From positions 558,001-622,000 of the forward strand of contig RZUM01000003.1 of NCBI GenBank assembly GCA_004193205.1: a DNA stretch of 64,000 nucleotides, written 5' to 3'. The position numbers and the translations under genes are program-made. This DNA comes from Gordonia sediminis. Lineage in GTDB: Bacteria; Actinomycetota; Actinomycetes; Mycobacteriales; Mycobacteriaceae. Of the stretch, positions 17,707-26,458 are shown piece by piece (within the stretch, counting starts at the first letter, position 1; each line of letters opens with the position of its first letter). The notes beneath the pieces are model-generated. The model was not told the origin of the DNA and made no database searches. It saw nothing but the letters and a program-made list of their open reading frames with translations.

Positions 17707-20700
17707 CTACCCTGCGTCCTCCAGCATTGCCTCGGCCCAACTGATATGTCCTTCGAAGCCGAGCGATTTGGCCATCGCGACGTAGCGGCACGCCAAGTCC
17801 CGGTGAGTGTGTGGGTCACCCGTGGCTCGGGCCAACAGCGCGCGCAATTTCAACAACGTGATCTTCGGTACCGCCGCGTCCGTGCGCGATGGCAGATCGG
17901 CCACCCAATCGATCGCCGAGCGAGCTTCGGCGATATCGGCCTCGGTTCCCCTCACCAGCAGCGTCTCGGCCAGGAGGGCGGTCCCGCAAACGCCCCATCC
18001 CGGCCGTCCTTCTCGGTGCAGAACCTCGACGGCGTTTCGCATCACGGGTATCGCGCCGTCCTGATCACCGCGTCGGGCCCGCTCCCGGGCCACCAACACG
18101 TCGATCATGGGAAGGAACGAAGGAGCACGCTCACGGAAGAACCCTTCTGCCTGTGCCACCAGTGCCAGCGCTCGATCACGTTCGCTCGCCGCATCGCGAA
18201 ACAGCAGCGCCAGAATCCGCACATGTCGCGCCCCCTGGAGCCCGAAGTCGTTGGCGGCCGCGTGGGCCGGCGCTTCCGCTTCTTCGAGCGCCCGAATCGT
18301 GGAGTCGTCGGCGCGGAGCACCCCGTAGAGTAGCGCGGTACCGTAGATCCAGGTGACGACGAGGGCATCGGTCCCCGGGTCGCTCTGTCGGGCCAGGGCG
18401 AGGGAATCGTCGAGATCCTGCCGCCAGCCGAGGTGACCGAACCACCACCGGGCAATACCGCGAAAGGCCGTCGCCATGGCCAGCGGTGATCCCAGCCCGA
18501 AGCCGGCCCCCATGGCCGGGTCTCCGTCGGCCAGATCGATGACGATCTGTGACCACCGCAGGATCTCACCGAACTCCCCGCCGTCGTACCAATTGCAGAA
18601 GGCCATGAGCGCCAAGCCGATCAGCAGGGCGGGGTCACCGATCGACTTCAGGAGCGCCATCTGTTCAGACGCCAATCGCGATCCTTCGCCTGGACGGCCC
18701 GCGTAGAGAAGTTCGACTGCGAGCCCGCTCATACCGATGGCCAGCGACACCTTGTCACCGGTAGCGCCGCAAAGCTCGCGTAGCTCGGCAAATCGGCCCC
18801 AGGTGTCTTGGACCGGCCACGCCTGCCAGTCGGTGGCGCACAACATCGTGCGGGGCGCGATGCGCATCGCCAGAATGTCGGTGCCGTCTCCGGGTAACCC
18901 GTCGGCGACTCGGCGGGCGCCCTCCCAGCTGACGCGCGCAGCACCCAGATCTCGACTCGCCGACCACCCACCGCTGCGCATGTGCCAGCCATAGGCTGCG
19001 TGCAGGTCGCCGGCCGCCTCCAGGTGGCCTGCGATCAGTGCCGCGTTCTCGTCCTCCGATCCGCGGTCGCGGATCGCGGCGGCCAGACGCCGATGTCTGT
19101 CGGCGCGGTCGGACCGCAGCTGCGACTCGTAGGCCACCGCGCGGATCAGGGGGTGGCAGAATGCATACTCGGCGCTCGGGCGCGACCGCACCTGATCGAT
19201 GAGCTCGGCGTCCAGCAATTCGTCGATGACCGGCTTGCGCTCCACCTCGGCGAGCAGGTCGGCCCCGAAACGAGCCCCCATCACGGCCGCCATGTGCAGG
19301 GTCCGCTTGGCGGGGGGACGCAGCGTGTCGATGCGTGCCTCAATGGCCGCCTGCACCGTGACCGGCACGCTGACGTCGGCGACGTCGAGCCGGCAGACGT
19401 GGTCACCGCGTTTGCCCGCGAGCACCCCGCGCTGCACCAACTCCCGCACCATCTCCTCGGCGAAGAACGGATTGCCAGCGGCCCGATCGGCGATCTTCTC
19501 GGCCAGTTCGGCCACCGATAGATCTGTCCCGAGGAGCGCATCGACGAGTGTCGCCGTATCCGGACCATCCAACGGGGGTAGGGTCATCTGCTGCGCGCCC
19601 GACAGCTCCAAGAGTGCCCCCTGATACTCAGGGCGCGAGGTGATCACGACGAGAATCGGCGTGTTCGGGATGACCGAGAGGAAGTCCACCAGCATCGACT
19701 CACTCACCGTATCGATCCACTGCACGTCCTCGACGATGAGCAGCACCGGGCCGGTGCGTGCCCGCGAAGCAGCGTTGATCAATGCGACCAACCGGCGGCG
19801 CCGGGCATCCGGGTCGATGTGGGGTAGCGCCGCATCGGGGGCGGCGATGCCGAGGAGATCGTCGAGCAACAGCAGATCCTCTGCGTCGGCGTCGGCGAGT
19901 CGCTGCCGGACCCGGTTACGCGCGGGCGGCCCGTCCAGGTCTGCCACCCCGAGGCCGGTTCGCAGCAGACTGGCGACCGCGTGAAGCGGAACGTCGCGGG
20001 CATGCGATTCGCAGAAGGTCCAGAGGACGTCGACCCCTCGAGCTGCGGCCAGCACAGCAACCTCTCGCGCGATTCGGCTCTTGCCGATGCCCGGTGGTGC
20101 CACCACGTTCACGACACAACCGTGACCACTGATCGCACGGTCGACACGGGCATCGAATACCGCCATCTCCCGGCGCCGTCCCACCAGTCTGGCCCCGGTT
20201 CGCCCAGCGATCCCTTGGCGGGGACGGATCGCCAGCAATCGCCGCGCACGGACCGGTTTGTCGGCGCCCTTGATGTGCACCCACTCCGGCTCCGCCAGTT
20301 CGGCGAAGCCCTCGACCAGCGTCGCGGTCGCCTCGGACAACAACACGCCGCCCGGTGGGGCCACCGACTCCATTCGTTGCGCGAATCCGACCTGCTCGCC
20401 GGTCGCGGTGTAACCGAACGACCCGGAACCGAGTTCCCCGGCGATCACCTGGCCCGAGTTCAGCCCCACCCGCAGGCGCAGGTCCACCGAATCGTCGCGG
20501 GCCACCTCGGCCGCCAGGTCATCGGTTTCGCGCTGAATCTCCAAGGCGGCCAGGCATGCTCGCACCGCATGATCCTCCAATGCCACCGGCGCACCAAAGA
20601 TCGCCATCACACCGTCACCGGTGTAGTCCACGGTCCCGCCGTACCGCTCCACCGCCACCGCAGCCCGCTCGACCAGACCGGCCATGATCTCACGGAACCG

Positions 20701-20880
20701 CTCGGGCTCCACCGCCGCCGCGATCCCCATCGACCGCACCACGTCGGCGAAGAGCACCGTCACCTGCTTGTACTCCGCAGGGTCACTCGAATTCGCGGCC
20801 GGCGCTCCGCACTGGTCGCAGAACCGGGCGCCGTCGCGCAGACCGATGCCGCAGGCCCCGCACGTGACGACTGCGGCCAT
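17707..20880 (-). CDS. Adenylate/guanylate cyclase domain fused to ATPase and TPR-like region
   Basis: 1057 residues. A zinc-ribbon-like N-terminus (Cys7, Cys10, Cys21, Cys24) precedes a class III nucleotide cyclase domain with metal-binding aspartates at 46 (LFADVV) and 89 (YTGDGV). An AAA/NTPase module follows, with Walker A APPGIGKS (261-268), then a long helical TPR-like tail with no obvious C-terminal HTH. This architecture is common in Mycobacteriales and Rhizobiales, where the cyclase output is thought to be gated by ligand or ATP binding to the C-terminal part. The signal sensed is unknown. It is divergent from nothing close; about 170 bases separate it from the Ddn-like gene. Confidence 0.88.
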   Translation of the reverse strand: MAAVVTCGACGIGLRDGARFCDQCGAPAANSSDPAEYKQVTVLFADVVRSMGIAAAVEPERFREIMAGLVERAAVAVERYGGTVDYTGDGVMAIFGAPVALEDHAVRACLAALEIQRETDDLAAEVARDDSVDLRLRVGLNSGQVIAGELGSGSFGYTATGEQVGFAQRMESVAPPGGVLLSEATATLVEGFAELAEPEWVHIKGADKPVRARRLLAIRPRQGIAGRTGARLVGRRREMAVFDARVDRAISGHGCVVNVVAPPGIGKSRIAREVAVLAAARGVDVLWTFCESHARDVPLHAVASLLRTGLGVADLDGPPARNRVRQRLADADAEDLLLLDDLLGIAAPDAALPHIDPDARRRRLVALINAASRARTGPVLLIVEDVQWIDTVSESMLVDFLSVIPNTPILVVITSRPEYQGALLELSGAQQMTLPPLDGPDTATLVDALLGTDLSVAELAEKIADRAAGNPFFAEEMVRELVQRGVLAGKRGDHVCRLDVADVSVPVTVQAAIEARIDTLRPPAKRTLHMAAVMGARFGADLLAEVERKPVIDELLDAELIDQVRSRPSAEYAFCHPLIRAVAYESQLRSDRADRHRRLAAAIRDRGSEDENAALIAGHLEAAGDLHAAYGWHMRSGGWSASRDLGAARVSWEGARRVADGLPGDGTDILAMRIAPRTMLCATDWQAWPVQDTWGRFAELRELCGATGDKVSLAIGMSGLAVELLYAGRPGEGSRLASEQMALLKSIGDPALLIGLALMAFCNWYDGGEFGEILRWSQIVIDLADGDPAMGAGFGLGSPLAMATAFRGIARWWFGHLGWRQDLDDSLALARQSDPGTDALVVTWIYGTALLYGVLRADDSTIRALEEAEAPAHAAANDFGLQGARHVRILALLFRDAASERDRALALVAQAEGFFRERAPSFLPMIDVLVARERARRGDQDGAIPVMRNAVEVLHREGRPGWGVCGTALLAETLLVRGTEADIAEARSAIDWVADLPSRTDAAVPKITLLKLRALLARATGDPHTHRDLACRYVAMAKSLGFEGHISWAEAMLEDAG

Positions 20881-21053
20881 CCGAGCACCACCGATCCAGG
20901 CTGCGAGCCCCCGATGGTTACAAGATTAGTTTCACCACCACCGAAAGTGGATGTCGAAGGATGTCGCGCAGACCCTGTGCACGCCGTCGCGGGCGTCGGC
21001 CGGTCGCAAGCGTCGTGTGGTCGGTCCGGAACCCCCGGGCCAGAGTGACGCGA

Positions 21054-21476
21054 TTACTCGAGGACGAACACCGGGATCAGCCGGTCGGTCTTCGTCTGAT
21101 ACTCCGCGTAGGGCGGGTACGCGGCAACCGCGAGTTCCCACCAGTGGTCACGCTCGGCGCCCTCGACCTCGCGCGCCGTGAGCTCCCGCACGGTCTCGCC
21201 GTCCTGGGCGGTCACCTGCGGATGCGCCTTGATGTTGTGGTACCAGGCCGGATGACGGGGGTCGCCACCCTTGGAGGCGACCATCGCGTAGCGGCCGTTC
21301 TCCTCGACCCGCATCAACGGGACGTAGCGCTTCTTCCCCGACTTCGCGCCGGTGACGGTGAACAGAACGACGGGACGGTCGAGTACCTGTATTCCGTCGG
21401 TGGTTCCCTGCTCCAAGATCTTTTCGGTGTGGTCGTGGACCCACCCGGTCGGGCTCAGCTCTGGTTGTGCAGTCAC
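21054..21476 (-). CDS. Deazaflavin (F420)-dependent nitroreductase-family protein, Ddn-like
   Basis: 140 residues of the Ddn/FDOR split-barrel family: PELSPTGWV at the start, VLFTVTGAKSGKKRYVPLMR (the typical TGRKSG-like cofactor loop), GDPRHPAWYHNIKAHP, and a C-terminus ending in PVFVLE. M. tuberculosis Ddn activates pretomanid with F420H2 and is thought to reduce quinones. The GTG at 21476 fits the family N-terminus; a TTG at 21488 is possible. The substrate is unknown. Confidence 0.85.
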   Translation of the reverse strand: MTAQPELSPTGWVHDHTEKILEQGTTDGIQVLDRPVVLFTVTGAKSGKKRYVPLMRVEENGRYAMVASKGGDPRHPAWYHNIKAHPQVTAQDGETVRELTAREVEGAERDHWWELAVAAYPPYAEYQTKTDRLIPVFVLE

Positions 21477-21522
21477 ATCCGGAGACAACGCCGAGCGGCG
21501 GGCGCTATTCCATCTCAGCAGG

Positions 21523-21656
21523 CTGTCTCATATCAAGAGTTCTCAAATTAAATATGTCTCGATAGTTCGTCAAACACCCCATCATCGTCTTGGCAGTTGA
21601 TCCATTACGTTCGTTGGACTTTCAGGCCCCCTGTCTCATAACTGGACACTCTCATA
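21523..21656. repeat. Direct repeats in an AT-richer leader before the resolvase-like gene
   Basis: The 10-mer CTGTCTCATA occurs at 21523-21532 and exactly again at 21631-21640; TCTCATA occurs a third time at 21650-21656. The surrounding 200 bases are visibly richer in A and T than their neighbours. They could be binding sites for the resolvase-like protein encoded just downstream, or operator sequences. No function can be proved from sequence. Confidence 0.45.
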
Positions 21657-21687
21657 CCTCCCATGTTTCAAGATATTTTGAGATAGC

Positions 21688-22302
21688 ATGATCGCCATGA
21701 AGTCAGATGCGGCGAGCGCGTCCGCCGGCATGATGCTCGGCTACGCCCGCGGCGGCACCGCTCCCCACACGCTCGAATCGCAGATCAACGCCCTGACCGA
21801 CGCGGGGATCGAGCCCGCGCGGATCTACACCGACACGCTCGAAACGATCCCGATCGTGCACGAACGCCCGGGCCTGCGTGCGTTGCTCGACTATGCACGC
21901 CCCGGCGACACCACAGTCGTCGTGGGGATCGATCGACTCGGCCGCACCACCCCGGAGGTCCTGGCGACCGCACGTGAGCTCTCCAATCGGCGGATCGGCC
22001 TGCATTCCCTGCGAGAAAAGATCGACACCGACGACCCTGCCGGTGCGATGATCGTCGGACTTCTCGCGTCGCTGGCCGAACTCGACGAGGAACTCGGACA
22101 GATGCGGCGACGTGCGGCCGTCGCATCGCGGTCCGAAGGCGGGTCATCGGTCGGTCGACCGCGGGCCCTCGACGACGACCAGGTGGCGTTGGCCGAGCAG
22201 ATGCGCGCCGGCGGCCAGCCGGTGCCGACCATTGCCGCGGCGTTGGGAGTCAGTCGCGCAACGCTGTACCGCACGCTCGCCGAAAGGCGTTCGGTCCGTT
22301 GA
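21688..22302 (+). CDS. Resolvase-like protein lacking the catalytic serine
   Basis: 204 residues of the Tn3-resolvase/invertase family. The fold motifs are present: LGYAR (18-21 region), ERPGLRALLDYARPGD, GIDRLGR, and a C-terminal HTH (IAAALGVSRATLYRTL). Family members read YARVST at the active site with serine as nucleophile; here it is YARGGT (19-24), so the expected serine is Gly23. The active-site arginines in YAR and DRLGR remain. The protein could therefore bind DNA without cutting it, perhaps as a regulator. It overlaps the next gene by four bases and has a decayed partial copy at 26181-26270. Confidence 0.8.
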   Translation: MIAMKSDAASASAGMMLGYARGGTAPHTLESQINALTDAGIEPARIYTDTLETIPIVHERPGLRALLDYARPGDTTVVVGIDRLGRTTPEVLATARELSNRRIGLHSLREKIDTDDPAGAMIVGLLASLAELDEELGQMRRRAAVASRSEGGSSVGRPRALDDDQVALAEQMRAGGQPVPTIAAALGVSRATLYRTLAERRSVR

Positions 22303-22601
22303 CAACCATCGACCCCGAGCTCCCCGAACTCGACACCGTCACCGCCCACGGGACCGTGACACGCCTGCCCACGTCGTTTCCCATCATCGATCCAGAACTC
22401 GACGGTCATCTCGACCCGGACCTGTTTCAGAAAGGCTTCGAGGACGGCAACGCGCGGCTTCTCACGCTGCCATCGGCGTGGGCACGTCACCACGCGTCGT
22501 CGATCCTCGCGTGTGCTCCCGATCCCGACGACGACGAACCGAGCTACACGCGCGGCTACCGCGCGGCGTTGTACGGTCACCTGCGTCACGCGCGAGACTG
22601 A
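22299..22601 (+). CDS. Hypothetical protein coupled to the resolvase-like gene
   Basis: 100 residues, start TTG at 22299 overlapping the resolvase stop (TTGA), which suggests translational coupling. The sequence is acidic and proline-rich at the N-terminus (TTIDPELPELDTVTAHGTVT) and contains FQKGFEDGNARLLTLPSAW and YTRGYRAALYGHL. No domain was recognised. The TTG start is unusual and inferred from the overlap alone. Confidence 0.6.
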   Translation: MTTIDPELPELDTVTAHGTVTRLPTSFPIIDPELDGHLDPDLFQKGFEDGNARLLTLPSAWARHHASSILACAPDPDDDEPSYTRGYRAALYGHLRHARD

Positions 22602-22694
22602 GTCGGCGTCGCCGCCGATCACTCGCGACCGCGTCAGGAGTTGCTGTGCGAGCGGCCGTACCCACTACCCCACCCGCACCCTGGGTGATCGGAT

Positions 22695-23213
22695 TTATCG
22701 ATCTGGCGATTCCAGGACAGTGGCGTGCTCGGACAGGTCGAGGTGCAGGGCCTGGTGCGCGTCGAGCAAGTGCCGCAACCCCGTGTCGAGCGGCCAGGGA
22801 TAGACGAGTTCGTGACCGAACCGGTCGTCCACCGCCGCCACCGAACCCTGACGCAGGGAGGTGGCATCGACGCGCTCGACCATCGACTCGAAGAGCTCGA
22901 TCGGCGTCGCGAGATAGTACAAGGGACGATGCGCACCCGCCGCGCTCATCCCCGCGGCGTACACGAGACCGTGCGACGTGATCACCAGCCGATCCGATGC
23001 GATCACGACGTCGCCGGCAAGCTCGGATTTTCCCCACTCGACCGCGGCGCTGCGGGCCTCCTCGACTCGCCTTCGCGTGTCGTCGGTCAGCAATTGCTCG
23101 ACATGCTTGCGGTCCATCCGCGCGGCTGAGCTGTACTCCGGGCCGAAGTGTCGCTGCAGAACCTCGTCGACGAAGTCGAACAGTGGGTCGCCCGACGCCT
23201 GCTCCTCGCTCAT
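22695..23213 (-). CDS. Hypothetical cytoplasmic protein
   Basis: 172 residues with no signal peptide or membrane segment. It starts MSEEQASGDPLFDFVDEVLQ and contains VVIASDRLVITSHGLVYAAG, a beta-rich central part. GGAGG lies 7-11 bases upstream of the ATG at 23213, supporting a real gene. I do not recognise a family. It is divergent from the radical SAM gene with a 146-base gap. Confidence 0.7.
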   Translation of the reverse strand: MSEEQASGDPLFDFVDEVLQRHFGPEYSSAARMDRKHVEQLLTDDTRRRVEEARSAAVEWGKSELAGDVVIASDRLVITSHGLVYAAGMSAAGAHRPLYYLATPIELFESMVERVDATSLRQGSVAAVDDRFGHELVYPWPLDTGLRHLLDAHQALHLDLSEHATVLESPDR

Positions 23214-23359
23214 CGCACGCTCCTCCGTCCGATTCGCGCTGGCCGTTCAGCGCGACTTCGAGACTACGCCGCCGCGGCGAGTCGGCCGGGCAGAAGGACG
23301 AACTTGCGAAGCCCCACGATTGCGCTGCGCGAGCGTAGCCTGGGCGTGGGTGAAATCCG

Positions 23360-24448
23360 ATGACCGTGTCCCTCAACGACCCGCACACCGTACCGACAGA
23401 GTTCTGGCACGAGCTCGATGACGGTCGGCTGCAGTGCGACGTGTGCCCACGTGCCTGCAGGTTGCGCGAGGGCCAGCGGGGATTGTGCTTCGTGCGGGCC
23501 CGGATCGACGACCAGATCGTGTTGACCAGCTATGGACGTTCCAGCGGGTTCTGCGTCGACCCGATCGAGAAGAAACCCCTCAACCACTTCCTCCCCGGCT
23601 CGGCTGTTCTCTCCTTCGGGACGGCGGGCTGCAACCTCGCCTGCAAGTTCTGCCAGAACTGGGACATCTCCAAGTCACGCGAAATCGACACCCTCTCCGG
23701 ACGCGCGGGTCCCGACGAATTGGCCGGCGCCGCCACACAACTCGGCTGCAAGAGCATCGCCTTCACCTACAACGACCCGACCATCTTCTTCGAGTACGCT
23801 GCCGACGTCGCCGACGCCTGCCACGAGCGCGGCATCAAGGCGATCGCGGTAACCGCCGGCTACATGTGCCCCGCGCCGCGCGCGAAATTCTTCCGCCACA
23901 TCGACGCGGCCAACGTCGACCTCAAGGCGTTCACCGAGGACTTCTACCACCGGGTCTGCGTCAGCCACCTCGCCGACGTGCTCGACACGCTGATCTACCT
24001 GCGGCACGAGACCGGCGTCTGGGTCGAGATCACCACCCTGTTGATTCCCGGACACAACGACGGCGACGCGGAGATCGCCGCCGAGAGCGGCTGGATTCGC
24101 CGGCACCTGGGCGAGGACATCCCACTGCATTTCACCGCCTTCCACCCGGACTACAAGATGCGCGACGTTCCCCCGACACCCGCGGCGACACTCTCGCGGG
24201 CCCGGAGGATTGCGATGGAGGAAGGCCTCCGCTACGTCTACACCGGCAACGTGCACGACGTCGACGGCGGGACCACCTCGTGCCCGTCTTGTGGCGCCGC
24301 GGTGGTCGTCCGGGACTGGTACGAGATCCGCCGGTACGCCCTGACCGATGACGGTCACTGTCAGCGTTGCGGGACAACGGTACCCGGTGTCTACGACGGT
24401 CCGGCCGGTCGGTGGGGCGGCCTACGACTTCCGGTGCTCTTCGAGTGA
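23360..24448 (+). CDS. amrS: AmmeMemoRadiSam-type radical SAM enzyme
   Basis: 362 residues. The radical SAM cluster motif is CNLACKFC, with Cys91, Cys95 and Cys98. An N-terminal cysteine set (CDVCPRAC and GLC, residues 26-43) and a C-terminal zinc-ribbon pair (CPSCGA and CQRCGT) match the AmrS/PflA-like family. It uses S-adenosylmethionine and a 4Fe-4S cluster to generate radicals. The usual AMMECR1- and MEMO-type partner genes are not next to it here, so its target is unknown. It is transcribed alone. Confidence 0.88.
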   Translation: MTVSLNDPHTVPTEFWHELDDGRLQCDVCPRACRLREGQRGLCFVRARIDDQIVLTSYGRSSGFCVDPIEKKPLNHFLPGSAVLSFGTAGCNLACKFCQNWDISKSREIDTLSGRAGPDELAGAATQLGCKSIAFTYNDPTIFFEYAADVADACHERGIKAIAVTAGYMCPAPRAKFFRHIDAANVDLKAFTEDFYHRVCVSHLADVLDTLIYLRHETGVWVEITTLLIPGHNDGDAEIAAESGWIRRHLGEDIPLHFTAFHPDYKMRDVPPTPAATLSRARRIAMEEGLRYVYTGNVHDVDGGTTSCPSCGAAVVVRDWYEIRRYALTDDGHCQRCGTTVPGVYDGPAGRWGGLRLPVLFE

Positions 24449-24526
24449 GACCGCGCGCCCCGCGCGCATAACGACGCTCGGGCCATCCCGGGCAGGGGTT
24501 GCGGGCGTCGCGCACACCGCCTATAG

Positions 24527-24542
24527 TCGAACATACATTCGA
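24527..24542. promoter_or_regulatory. LexA/SOS-type box upstream of the DUF222/HNH gene
   Basis: TCGAACATACATTCGA differs at one position from the actinobacterial SOS consensus TCGAAC-N4-GTTCGA. It lies 22 bases before the ATG and directly after a TATAGT hexamer (24522-24527) that could be the -10 element, a position well suited to repression. 13E12-family genes in M. tuberculosis are known members of the LexA regulon, which supports the call. Confidence 0.72.
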
Positions 24543-24564
24543 AACGACTCGCTGGGGGGTGAGC

Positions 24565-26142
24565 ATGGCCGAGCCGAACGATCAGGAGGCGCAGGAGTCG
24601 CTGTCCGAGTTGCCGGGCCTGCTCGCCGACATGGATGCCCTGTTGGATCGGATCGCCGGTGCCGAGCTTTCGCGCTGTACCGATGCGGAGTTGGTGGCGG
24701 TGGCTCAGGCCCACGAGCGGGCTATCAACCGTATGACCTTCCAGGGCAACCGGCAGATCTTGGAACTATCCGATCGTAATGTGCCCCGCGCGATGGGATT
24801 CCGGAGTCTGACGAACTTCATGAACGTCGAACTGCGGGTGTCCGATCCGGGCCGCCGCAAGGCCCAGATCGCCGCCACCGGACGGTTCCGGCAACTGGGC
24901 GGGCAAACCGCTGACCCGAAATATCCGACCCTGGCCGAGGCGTTCACCCGCGGCGAGGTCGGCTCGGCGCATGTTCGCGCGACGATCGACATCCTCGATA
25001 CCCTCCCGCAGCGGCTACCGCACGACAAGCAGGTCGCGGCCGAGGCCACCCTGTCGGAACTGGCGCGCCACCACACCCCCGCCGAGATCACCACCCTCGG
25101 ACAACGCCTGCTCGCACATCTGGATCCCGACGGAGAGCTGACCGACGACGCCGACCGGAAGCGGAAGCGCAACTTGTGGCTGAATCAGCAAAACGCGCAG
25201 CAGATGTCGAAGCTGACCGGCCACCTCGATCCCGAAACGCGCGCCCTGCTGGAGATGATGCTGGCGGTGTGGGCAAAACCGGGACTCAACAATCCCGATG
25301 ATCCCGACTCCCCGTGCGGCGCCGAATCCGACGCCGACCCCGACGCGTTGAAAGCGGCCGCCGACCGCGACAACCGGACCCAAGCCCAACGCAACCACGA
25401 CGCCCTGACCGCGTTGCTGCGGTCGGTGTTCACCGACGGACTGCTGGGCAAGACTCATCGCGGGCTGCCCGTGCAGTTGATCATCAAGGCCGACCTCAAC
25501 GACCTGATCCGTGAATCCGGTGTGGCCACCACCGCCACCGGATCACTGTTGCCGATCGCTGACGTGATCCGGTTGGCCGCCGAGGCCCAGCAGTATCTGG
25601 CCGTCTTCGCCGACGCCACCGCGCTGCCGCTGTATTTCGGCCGGGCCAAACGGTTCGCCACCCAAGCCCAACGCCTCGTCTCTTTCGCCCGCCCGGACGG
25701 TGAGGTGTGCTCTGCGCCCGGATGTGATCAGCCGGCCACCCACCTCGAAATGCACCACGCGCGACGCGACTACGCCAAGGGCGGCACCACCGACATCGTC
25801 GACCTCGCTCCGGCCTGCCCGAAACACAACCGCATGGTCGGTGACAGCGCCGGGCAGTTCACCACCGGCGTGTACGACGACGGCCCCCACACCGGCCGTA
25901 CCTGGTGGCGACGCAACAACCGACCGGGCGCACCACCCAACCCGCGACAGATCAACCGCCGCCCCGACATCGGGGCGCTCTACACACAACACCTCGACCA
26001 AACACGCGCGCACCTGCACCCGCCAGAACCGGAGGCCCCACCACCGATCCGCGACACCCTGCACCTCACCGAGACCATCCCACCCCCGATCTCGGTCATC
26101 GAAGCACGCCTGGCACTGCGCCTCGTCGAGCGTTCCCGCTGA
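24565..26142 (+). CDS. DUF222 / HNH endonuclease-domain protein (13E12 repeat family)
   Basis: 525 residues. The N-terminal two-thirds match the DUF222 region of mycobacterial 13E12 proteins (RNVPRAMGFRSLTNFM, then GEVGSAHVRATIDILDTLPQ). The C-terminal HNH nuclease motif reads CSAPGCDQPATHLEMHHARR, then HNRMVGD, with zinc-ligand cysteines. The ATG at 24565 follows a G-rich ribosome site (GGGGGGTGAG); an upstream in-frame start at 24499 would place the LexA box inside the gene. Such genes are multicopy and SOS-induced in Mycobacteriales; their biological role is unresolved. Confidence 0.88.
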   Translation: MAEPNDQEAQESLSELPGLLADMDALLDRIAGAELSRCTDAELVAVAQAHERAINRMTFQGNRQILELSDRNVPRAMGFRSLTNFMNVELRVSDPGRRKAQIAATGRFRQLGGQTADPKYPTLAEAFTRGEVGSAHVRATIDILDTLPQRLPHDKQVAAEATLSELARHHTPAEITTLGQRLLAHLDPDGELTDDADRKRKRNLWLNQQNAQQMSKLTGHLDPETRALLEMMLAVWAKPGLNNPDDPDSPCGAESDADPDALKAAADRDNRTQAQRNHDALTALLRSVFTDGLLGKTHRGLPVQLIIKADLNDLIRESGVATTATGSLLPIADVIRLAAEAQQYLAVFADATALPLYFGRAKRFATQAQRLVSFARPDGEVCSAPGCDQPATHLEMHHARRDYAKGGTTDIVDLAPACPKHNRMVGDSAGQFTTGVYDDGPHTGRTWWRRNNRPGAPPNPRQINRRPDIGALYTQHLDQTRAHLHPPEPEAPPPIRDTLHLTETIPPPISVIEARLALRLVERSR

Positions 26143-26180
26143 GACAAGGGGCATCCGCTCGCGATCTCGATGGCTGGTCG

Positions 26181-26270
26181 GTGATGATCGTCGCACTTCT
26201 CGCGTCACTGGCCGCGCTCAAGACTGCCGCGCTCGGGAGGAACTCGGACAGGCGCGGCGTCGGGCCGCGG
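26181..26270 (+). pseudogene. Decayed partial copy of the resolvase-like gene
   Basis: GATGATCGTCG, then CTTCTCGCGTC and CTGGCCG, followed after an inserted stretch of about 20 bases by AGGAACTCGGACAG, reproduce the central part of the resolvase-like gene around 22045-22120 in the same order and strand. The frame is broken. This marks an old duplication bracketing the 4-kb segment 21.7-26.3 kb. Confidence 0.7.
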
Positions 26271-26365
26271 GGTCACGCCCAGACTGGATAGCCGGACGAC
26301 GCGTCGACGCGGTGCACGACGTCGCGGGTATCGGCCGGTGATGAGCGACGCACAATTGGGTCTAT

Positions 26366-26415
26366 GACGGGATTCGGAGCCCAACCGCCGCAGCGATTCG
26401 ACTCCGAATCCCGTC
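26366..26415. repeat. Perfect 14-bp inverted repeat with 22-base spacer
   Basis: GACGGGATTCGGAG at 26366-26379 is the exact reverse complement of CTCCGAATCCCGTC at 26402-26415. It lies in the gap between the HNH gene and the minus-strand nitroreductase fragment and PknK gene, so it may be a bidirectional terminator. Its length and its place next to a resolvase remnant also fit a recombination or mobile-element end. No T-run is present. Confidence 0.65.
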
Positions 26416-26458
26416 GCGTCAACGGTGTGAGTCCCGTCCGCTGAGGGCGGCGACCCGG

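Noticed and set aside
20978-26341. Similar 25-base stretches around 20978-21003 and 26316-26341 (GTGCACG-CGTCGCGGG-TCGGCCGGT)
   Set aside because: Both are in non-coding gaps and match at most positions, but the stretch is short and GC-rich, and no repeat unit boundaries could be defined.
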